From positions 1,736,001-1,800,000 of the forward strand of contig NC_135242.1 of the NCBI RefSeq assembly GCF_947623445.1: a stretch of 64,000 bases of DNA, in the 5' to 3' direction. The position numbers and the translations under genes are program-made. The stretch's first letter is position 1. Each line of letters opens with the position of its first letter. The notes under the pieces were generated by a model. The model was not told the origin of the DNA and searched no databases. It saw only the letters and a list, made by a program, of their open reading frames with translations. Positions 57,104 to 64,000 of this stretch are shown here, piece after piece. The stretch comes from Clavelina lepadiformis (lineage: Eukaryota > Chordata > Ascidiacea > Aplousobranchia > Clavelinidae).

Positions 57104-58549
57104 TTAATAAGGTCGTTCTCGAGTATGGATTTTCATATGAACTTTTAAATTGTAGCCTTTGGTAAATGACTTGTGGCACACCTGGCATTGATAAGGTCGC
57201 TCTCCAGTGTGAGTTCTCATATGGTTTTTCAAATGGTAGCTTCTGATAAATGACTTGTGGCACATTTCGCATTGATAAGGTCGTTCACCAGTGTGACTTC
57301 TCACATGATATTTTAAACTGCTGCTTTGGGAAAATGACTTGTGGCACACATCGCATTGATAAGGTCGTTCAAAAGTGTGGGTTCTCACATGAGTTTTTAA
57401 ACTGCTGCTTTGGGAAAATGACTTGTGGCACATATCGCATTGATATGGTCGCTCTCCAGTGTGAGTTCTCATGTGAGCTTTCAAATCCTTGTTAGCAGAA
57501 AATGACTTGTGGCACACATCGCATTGATAAGGTCGTTCACCAGTGTGGGTTCTCATATGAGTTTTTAAACTGCTGCTAGTGGAAAATGACTTGTGGCACA
57601 CATCACATTGATATGGTCGATCTCCAGTGTGAGTTCTCATGTGAGTTTTCAAAGGATTGTTAGCAGAAAATGACTTGTGGCACACATTGCATTGATAAGG
57701 TCGCTCTCCAGTGTGGGTTCTTATGTGAGTATTCAAGTTTGCTTTACGTTGGAATAATTTATTACAAAACTTGCAGAAAAAATGTTTTTCTTTGTTGTTT
57801 CCAACAAACATCTGAGTCTGGATTTTGCAAGCATTGTTTTTATCATTTGTTGCAGAATTATCAAAGAACAATTCCACAGAATAGCTGCATTCTTCATCTG
57901 AACTTCTTTTAATACAGTTTCTGGTATCGATCGTTTTAACTGTGGCTTTTACTCCAATCTCTGATTGAGAAGGTAATTTATTTGATATGGATATAGTTGG
58001 GTCATCAGTCTCAGTTGGCAAATCTGCATATTGTTGCAACAACAAAGGTTCGTTTTGAATAACATTAAATTCAGGATAAATTGATGCCTTTTCAGAATGA
58101 TCTTCTTCAATACAGGTTTGGGGCTTAACAGTTTTAACTACGGCACTTAATCCAATCTCTGATTGATGAGAAAATTTATTTGACATGGACATACTTGGAT
58201 CATCCATTTCAGAATCCTCCCAATGCTGCAACAGCAAAGGTTCTTCTTTGATAGCATCAACAGGAGGAAGAACTGATGCATTCTGAGAATAAACTTCTTT
58301 AATACAAATGCCGATATCAGATACTACATCTAATGCTTGTGACGTTTTATTAATCAGTATTGGATTGTTTATGGTTTCAGCTTTGTTTGTTTCTTCCAGA
58401 ATCTTTGAAACTATACCTTCCATATTTTCTTGCACTTTAGCAAATTCTATCTTCATATCTTGTCGCATTGATTTGAATTCTTGTGAAACCATATCACTGA
58501 TTGCTTTCAATAAAAAATCAACTTGCATACCAGCCGGATGACAATCCAT
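57104..58549 (-). CDS. C2H2 zinc-finger protein, type D (copy D4)
   Basis: 481 residues; the ATG at 58549-58547 gives MDCHPAGMQVDFLLKAISDM. It has the QVD module with coiled coil VSQEFKSMRQDMKIEFAKVQ. As in D2 the spacer is doubled: DAIKEEPLLLQHWEDSEMDD and FNVIQNEPLLLQQYADL; the second has lost the lysine. Eight fingers run from about residue 259 (lead FFCKFCNKLFQRKANLNTHI). Fingers 5 and 6 share the helix QSSSLK. The frame ends at RERPY followed by TAA, where relatives have a glutamine. The following frame (57103-57025) encodes the usual last finger (SNLRTHETIHTGKRP), so one finger is lost by a single nonsense change. Confidence 0.88.
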   Translation of the reverse strand: MDCHPAGMQVDFLLKAISDMVSQEFKSMRQDMKIEFAKVQENMEGIVSKILEETNKAETINNPILINKTSQALDVVSDIGICIKEVYSQNASVLPPVDAIKEEPLLLQHWEDSEMDDPSMSMSNKFSHQSEIGLSAVVKTVKPQTCIEEDHSEKASIYPEFNVIQNEPLLLQQYADLPTETDDPTISISNKLPSQSEIGVKATVKTIDTRNCIKRSSDEECSYSVELFFDNSATNDKNNACKIQTQMFVGNNKEKHFFCKFCNKLFQRKANLNTHIRTHTGERPYQCNVCHKSFSANNPLKTHMRTHTGDRPYQCDVCHKSFSTSSSLKTHMRTHTGERPYQCDVCHKSFSANKDLKAHMRTHTGERPYQCDMCHKSFSQSSSLKTHVRTHTFERPYQCDVCHKSFSQSSSLKYHVRSHTGERPYQCEMCHKSFIRSYHLKNHMRTHTGERPYQCQVCHKSFTKGYNLKVHMKIHTRERPY

Positions 58550-58805
58550 TGCCTATTTATCATACAACTTTATAACCTATTTGCTGAAAAGAACTTAAAA
58601 TATTTGTAGATTTTCTTGATAGCGGAAAACGGATAATGTGTAACCAAAACCGTTGGAATAAAAACATAAATCTAAATTAATCTTTTCATAATTACCACAA
58701 AGTAAAGAACAGCAGTGACAATCATATACAAAAACGAAAATCAAAAGATTATATGTTGTTTTGAAAGAAAGCTTCTAAGGAATTCCGCATAGTTTGAAAA
58801 TGCAA

Positions 58806-59240
58806 AGCATAGACGAACTTGGCAGGATTTCGCGGATGTACAAAGACACGGTCGATTTCTTGGTCATCTACATCGACAAAATACCTTGATGGCTGGTCAT
58901 TCGAGCAGAACAAGTCACTGCAATTCTTTTCCAATAAGTTAGTGATAAACTATGTCATTCAGCAAATAACCAAAATATTGACTAAAATAATTGTGCGATA
59001 AATTTGATGTTTATGTCACATTCATTTGAAAAATTTCCTGGTAAAAGTGCGCCCCGAGATTTGTTTAAAAATAATAATTTTTCTTGGCAGGTTTAAAATA
59101 AAGACGCATCGTGCAATTGAAGATTGTTTGTCGGCGGCTGAAACTTTGCAGAGCTTGGATGACTTTTCTCTCCCGTTTGTGGTGGACACGATGAAGAACG
59201 AAGCAAACCTCAACTATCTAGGGTTGCCAGAGTGGATGTG
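58806..59240 (+). pseudogene. Deiodinase remnant (copy 3)
   Basis: Only the part after the Sec codon of the Sec exon (58806-58930, equivalent to SIDELGRISRMYKD, then DFLVIYID, with a frame break before the tryptophan) and the beginning of the last exon (59090-59240: HRAIEDCLSAAETLQSLDDF, ending LPEWMC) remain. The selenocysteine codon is gone. The last exon runs straight into the ZNF-A remnant by a deletion. It is dead. Confidence 0.85.
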
Positions 59241-59247
59241 CTTGCTT

Positions 59248-59384
59248 CCTGTGTTATTCAATGTGATGAGTTTTTCGATTTTATATTCCAGTCTCTGAAT
59301 GGCTGCCTTAATTTGTGAAAGAGAATCCATCAGTGAATTGAAACGCAATTCTTTCAAAACCAACACTTCCATGAGATTATCCAT
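59248..59384 (-). pseudogene. ZNF type A N-terminal remnant (copy A3)
   Basis: The minus-strand ATG at 59384-59382 gives MDNLMEVLVLKELRFNSLMD, then SLSQIKAAIQRLEYKIEKLI and TLNNTGS before joining antisense deiodinase sequence. All nine fingers have been deleted together with the end of the deiodinase remnant. Confidence 0.85.
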
Positions 59385-59811
59385 ACCGGTAAACACTAGG
59401 AACTCTCAATCAACAGCAAAACTGTTCTGCCAACAAAAATACTGCTTATAAAAAAAAAAAAATTTGGTTACAGAATGTTGTTCAAAAATTGTCAAGGAAT
59501 AACAAACAAAACCAGTGACTGCAGCAGATTCTATGGACTTACTGTTTGCAGAACAAGGATTCCTTGAGCTTACTTACACCTATTAACTCTTCTAAAACAT
59601 TTATAACTGAACGTTGTGCAAAGAAAAGAAAATTTGTAAAGCACAGTCTTAACCATAAAATAAAAATACATAAAACTGATCATCATAATCATCAAACTGT
59701 CAAGCATTAGGGATGAAGTTGAATAGTCGTACAACTACAAAAGAATTTTGACATTTGAAAATGAATGTTTGCATTGTTTTTGCTTATTGTACACAATTCA
59801 TGTCAATGATG

Positions 59812-60981
59812 TTATGTGTGTACAAATGTTCCATCTAACCACTCCGTTTTTTCACCAGTGTGCGTCACTTGGTGCCTGGCAAGAGAAAACTTTGACCGAA
59901 ATCGCTTTTCACAGATTTCGCAAATCCACGGTTTTTCTCCATTGTGGCATCTCATATGGGTTTTTAAGCAGGTACCAGAAGACAGCCGTTTAGGACATAT
60001 TGGGCATTGGATTGGCATTTCTTTAGTATGTATACGAAGATGTCGCTTTAATTTGTATTCTTCTCGGAAACGTTGTCCGCAAGTCACACACGGCCAAGGT
60101 TTGTCTCCAGTGTGCGTAAGCAGATGTCTATTGAGTCTGTATTTATGCGGAAAAGATTTTTCACAATATTTGCATGTGTATGGCTTAATAGTACTGTGTA
60201 GTTGCTTGTGTATAGATAGATATCTTCTTTTGACAAATGATTTATCACAAACATCACAAATAAACTTTTTATCATTCAGTGTCTCATCGTATTTTAGTGG
60301 TGTCTCGCTTTCCTCAAGCAACTTGCATTGCATTTCAGCAACAAGATCAGCTTTACCAAAAGAAATTCTTAAGTGTTTTTTTGCAGATTCTTTCTTGTCT
60401 TGATCGCTTTTTGACTTTGTTTGACATGAGTCAGTGGAAACTTTCTGCTTTTTAGTCACACTTCTAGTTGTTACTGCAGCAATGGCAAGTTTATGCTTTT
60501 TGGGGACACTTTTGGTTGTAGTGTTTTCGAAAAGGTTCTTTTTTGCTTTTCTATGTGATTTCTGTGATGGTTCTGATGGTTGTTGTTCCAGAACTGATAA
60601 AGGCTCATCTTTAACAATAACAACACGAGATGAAAACGATCCAGATCTGGAGGAGCACTGTTTGGCCGAAATGCTGGGATCCAACTCAGTGTGTGGGGGA
60701 TCTGGCATCACAGGATGCTGTTGATTCCCATGAGATAAACATAGAAGATCTTGACTTGGTTCATCCGTGATTTTAGTTTTTCCTTCTTCGGTTAATGGCA
60801 TCCTTTTGTTTGCTTCTGCTTTAAGTTGCTTCAAATTTAATTCCTCGATTTTTTCTTCCATTTTTATAAATTCCTTCTTCATATCTTTTCTAATCGATTT
60901 CAATTCTCGCAAAATCAAGTTTCCTATTGCTTTCATTATAACATCATTATCAACTTGGACACCAGCTATTAAAGATTCCAT
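59812..60981 (-). CDS. C2H2 zinc-finger protein, type B, five fingers (copy B3)
   Basis: 389 residues, the only intact type B here; the ATG at 60981-60979 gives MESLIAGVQVDNDVIMKAIG. QVD is at 9-11 and the coiled coil at about 21-50 (LILRELKSIRKDMKKEFIKM, then EEKIEEL). VKDEP at 123-127 is a sumoylation-type motif (K124). Residues 135-235 are lysine-rich, with two KKHK/TKKQK patches that may act as nuclear signals. Five fingers run from about 242 to 374 (CDVCDKSFVKRRYLSIH to CEICEKRFRSKFSLARH), with unusual linkers STIKPY, TKEMPI and NGEKPW. The tail is TEWLDGTFVHT. A strong minus-strand acceptor (TTTTTCTTTATAG) about 18 bases before the ATG points to a 5'-UTR intron or trans-splicing. Confidence 0.92.
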   Translation of the reverse strand: MESLIAGVQVDNDVIMKAIGNLILRELKSIRKDMKKEFIKMEEKIEELNLKQLKAEANKRMPLTEEGKTKITDEPSQDLLCLSHGNQQHPVMPDPPHTELDPSISAKQCSSRSGSFSSRVVIVKDEPLSVLEQQPSEPSQKSHRKAKKNLFENTTTKSVPKKHKLAIAAVTTRSVTKKQKVSTDSCQTKSKSDQDKKESAKKHLRISFGKADLVAEMQCKLLEESETPLKYDETLNDKKFICDVCDKSFVKRRYLSIHKQLHSTIKPYTCKYCEKSFPHKYRLNRHLLTHTGDKPWPCVTCGQRFREEYKLKRHLRIHTKEMPIQCPICPKRLSSGTCLKTHMRCHNGEKPWICEICEKRFRSKFSLARHQVTHTGEKTEWLDGTFVHT

Positions 60982-61586
60982 ACTTACTTGGAAACAACCT
61001 ATAAAGAAAAACAGTAAGTGACAATTAGAAATTAAATGTTACGATTTAGAAAACAGTGATGACAACGATGTGAATGGAGTACCTTAAAATATGATAAACT
61101 ACAAAAACGTGATAAGAAAAACCTAGACTGGAGTATAACAAATCAAGCATTAAACTCGAGATACTCATCATGATTAAGACAAAGATATCGCAATGTCAAC
61201 ACAGCTAGGTATCAAGCAAGGCGCGCAGTAATCCTCTGAGTTTCAACTGCTCCAATATTTAACTGGCACTACATAGCATGGCTATCACATGCATGTCAAT
61301 TTAACCTCGTAACATCAACAGAAAATTAAAAGTATATTTTGAAGTAATTTGCAAAAAATAAAATATGACATTAATCAAGATATAGCCGGTATAGATGTAC
61401 ACATTGCCAATAAAATATTAATTGACTTTACATGATCAATAATTTTGTAATCTCATCAGGAATGAATAAGAAAATCTATTACTTTTGTATGGGTTTTTGA
61501 TCATGATCATGATCACGACCAAAGCTGTCACAACAAAATTGGTAACAGTATTGTTTTTCACTTGTCTAGCAAAGTTAATATTAATA

Positions 61587-62609
61587 TCAAACATTTTCCA
61601 AAGGTCTGGACATTTCATCTGTGTGTAGCAGCTTGTGTCTATTAAGATTGAATTTTTTCGCAAACTGCTTGCCGCAGAATTCACAAGTGCGTGAATCTTC
61701 TATAGGTCTAGGCTTATCGCCTGTATGGAACAGCTTGTGTCTATCAAGATTAAACTTCTTCGCAAACTGCATACCACAAATTTCACAAGTGTGTTGACAT
61801 TTTATAGGGTCAGTTTCATCTGGGTGAAGACAACGCTTATGCCTGTTAAGATTGAACCTTTTTCCAAATTTCTTACCGCAGATTTCACAGGTATACTGGC
61901 CTCTAGCGGTTTTAGATGACAGATGTAAGGGTTTTCGTAAATGTGCCTTACTCATGCAGCCAACTTTAGTCACGGTTTCACGGCAACATATCCCAGTTAA
62001 ACCTTTTTCATTAATGGGCCCTTGAAAATGTTCTAAAGTACTACTTGCACAAGGTTCTTTGTTTGTTGCGTTTTCAAAACTTTTCGATTCCTGATCTGAC
62101 AAAAACCTATCATTCACAGAATAATTGTCAATTCCAGAAGCATTACTTGAAACGTCTGATACACCACTACGACTCAGAGAAGTGTAGGAGTTGTTTTCAA
62201 AGTTTGTAGACAAATTCTCAGCTACATATTTAGGAAATGTTTCAGATTGTTTAAAGTATAACCGTTGCAAACCTTCTTGTTCGTCATCTAACAAAAATTC
62301 CTCTTTAATCTTTTCAAAATGAGCAAAAATTGATGAGTTTTCACAATAAGCTTCTTGATCACAAACATCAGATTGTATAGATGGTGAACCTGATGCTTGC
62401 TCATATGATAACGTGTTGCTCACAACTGTAGCTCTATCAGTTTCTTCGAGAAAATGCTTTAAAATCAATTCTTCAATTCTTTCTTCCAATTTTACAAATT
62501 CTTTCTCCACATTCAACCTGACTGATTTTATTTCTTGCAAGAACAAGTGTCGGATTGTCATTGTTGCACCATTACTATCAACCTGATTCTGGATCAGGTC
62601 AGTTTCCAT
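61587..62609 (-). CDS. C2H2 zinc-finger protein, type C, three fingers (copy C3)
   Basis: 340 residues; the ATG at 62609-62607 gives METDLIQNQVDSNGATMTIR. It aligns end to end with C2: QVD module, coiled coil (LFLQEIKSVRLNVEKEFVKL), IKEEF motif, serine-rich middle and three fingers with near-identical helices (KRFNLNRHK, KKFNLDRHK, KKFNLNRHK). Compared with C2 it has a short deletion near residue 82 and a small insertion after DDEQ; the changes are mainly outside the fingers. It lies behind ZNF-B3 in the same orientation as the pair in block II. Confidence 0.9.
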   Translation of the reverse strand: METDLIQNQVDSNGATMTIRHLFLQEIKSVRLNVEKEFVKLEERIEELILKHFLEETDRATVVSNTLSYEQASGSPSIQSDVCDQEAYCENSSIFAHFEKIKEEFLLDDEQEGLQRLYFKQSETFPKYVAENLSTNFENNSYTSLSRSGVSDVSSNASGIDNYSVNDRFLSDQESKSFENATNKEPCASSTLEHFQGPINEKGLTGICCRETVTKVGCMSKAHLRKPLHLSSKTARGQYTCEICGKKFGKRFNLNRHKRCLHPDETDPIKCQHTCEICGMQFAKKFNLDRHKLFHTGDKPRPIEDSRTCEFCGKQFAKKFNLNRHKLLHTDEMSRPLENV

Positions 62610-62639
62610 TCTTTCTGTGTTTATATAAACTCAACATAA

Positions 62640-63690
62640 AAATTCTTAATTCAAGCTGAAATAAACACATCAGCAAAACTGAATGAATAAGACAACAATA
62701 ACACACACAGGGACATAATAATATAAAACATGACAAATGTAAACTCTAGGCTATTATAAAAGCTCCACTAGACTATTATAAAATAAAAAGGTAAACATTG
62801 AACACTTTCATCATAAAAAAATAAAAGTGATGTGAAGACTGCAGCTATTTGTACTGTAATAATTAAATTAAGAGACTTATTAGCAAAAATTAGTAATTAC
62901 ACACAAATGTGGTAAAAATGCAATCAAACTTGCATCAACCTTGGGTCTTTAAAACAAGAAAAACAATTAGTAAACAAAGCCTGAATTATACTAAAGCCAA
63001 AACACTTTTTCACAGAATTCACATCTGTGCAGGGCCAAGCACAACAGATTTACATGCACAGTATGTCTGTTCATTTGGAAATAGCGATAGCAGAAAAAAG
63101 CTTTACTTTAAAAACAACTTCTAGAAAAAAATTATTTACTTGGAGAGAAATTAGTGTTTGCCGAAATATTTATCAGCAAACAAATGAATGAAACTTTGGA
63201 TTAAAATTTATAGAAAAAGAATCGAAAAATGAATGCGATTTTAAGAAAAAAAATAACAACGTGATTTGGTACCTTAACCCGTGTTTGTTTTATCAAAGTA
63301 TGTGATGATTTAACAATTCAGCTACAAGTCACAATGGCAGTGGTAAGACAGTGCCAGTTGATGGTGTGAATGACATTGGCTTATTGACATTGATAAATTA
63401 TTTATAAACTACATGAAAAACACAAAAACCATCAAAAACGCAGTTAAAACATTAACAAATGTAGAGTGCTCTTATGAACAAAGTTTTTTTGGGGATTTGC
63501 GTTGTGCATTTGTTCTAAATTTAATAGGTAAGGTAGGTATGTGCAAAATGACTACAAATGGATTCATTTAAAACACATTCTATTGGTTGGCCGCATAAGT
63601 TGAAGAAGTCAACAATTTTACTTGTTCCTAGATATTAAAAATACAATGCAAGTGAATGCATACACTGATGCAATGTTACAACTAGTCTAG
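62640..63690. other. 5' flank of ZNF-C3 and AT-rich spacer
   Basis: The first 150 bases match the flank of C2 (43900-44050; 'acacacagggacataataat'). The rest contains no recognised gene. Confidence 0.45.
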
Positions 63691-64000
63691 CCAAGCAACC
63701 ACTGAAGACAATAATCCTTGCTTAAAAAAAATTTACAAGGACAATGACCAGAAAATTGAGAACCAGATCCTGTATCTTGAACTTACTTTATAGTTTTTCT
63801 TAATAGTTCATCAACAAAAACATCATAATATATGAAATGGGGACACCAATTCTAAACTTATAAATACCCAACAAAAGAATATATGAAAACACTCGAACCA
63901 AGCAAGCAAGCCAAGCAACCACGGAAGACAATTTTATCGTTGCTTGTAAAATTTTTTACAAGGTTAGCACCATAAAATCATGAATCAGGCCCTGTATCAT
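63690..64000. repeat. Start of a ~220-bp tandem repeat, cut by the window edge
   Basis: 'ccaagcaaccac(t/g)gaagacaa' occurs at 63691 and again at 63911, with similar following sequence ('ttacaagg...aaccagatcctgtatc' and 'ttacaagg...aatcaggccctgtatc'). Part of the unit is also present at about 930-1110. Confidence 0.65.

Overview
This is an AT-rich invertebrate animal window with short spliced genes, many small DNA transposons and lineage-expanded C2H2 zinc-finger (ZNF) genes. A deiodinase with an in-frame UGA, and possible leader or 5'-UTR acceptors just upstream of ATGs, would fit a tunicate or another invertebrate deuterostome. The sequence alone does not settle the species.

Layout. 0-7.2 kb holds decayed ZNF genes on the minus strand, two pogo-like elements and a LINE scrap. 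7.5-12 kb is gene-poor, with nested hAT elements, a SINE candidate, a 63-bp minisatellite and a MITE. 12.0-17.1 kb is a nine-exon plus-strand esterase of the AADAC/NCEH1 family, with a transposon in intron 7. 17.7-19.3 kb is a dead hAT element. From 19.4 kb to the end, a plus-strand iodothyronine deiodinase (selenoprotein) and minus-strand ZNF genes have been duplicated as blocks. Block I (19.4-24.6 kb) is DIO, ZNF-A, ZNF-B. Block II (34.4-43.9 kb) is DIO, ZNF-A, ZNF-B, ZNF-C. Block III (58.8-62.6 kb) is a DIO remnant, a ZNF-A remnant, ZNF-B and ZNF-C. Between the blocks sit longer 'type D' ZNF genes (29.7-31.0, 50.1-51.7, 53.3-54.3, 57.1-58.5 kb) and many of their fragments. Two 'type E' N-terminal genes lie at 28.4 and 47.9 kb. 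A 2.93-kb insertion with 450-bp direct terminal repeats interrupts the first type E locus.

The most interesting result is that ZNF types B, C, D and E share one N-terminal module at fixed spacing: Q-V-D at residues 9-11, then a predicted coiled coil from about residue 20 built on L-x-E-[FIL]-K-S-[MIV]-R. ZNF-A has a recognisable relative of the coiled coil. In types B, C and D a psi-K-x-E sumoylation-type motif (IKEEP, VKDEP, IKEEF) lies between this module and the fingers. I read it as a clade-specific effector or dimerisation domain, a local counterpart of KRAB, SCAN or ZAD. I do not recognise it as a named domain.

Apparently intact ZNF genes are A1, A2, B3, C2, C3, D1, D2 and D4 (D4 may lack its last finger); D3 is shortened. 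B1 is frameshifted and B2 has a nonsense codon. Only deiodinase copy 1 looks complete in its core exons and 3' end; its first exons and SECIS element are not resolved.
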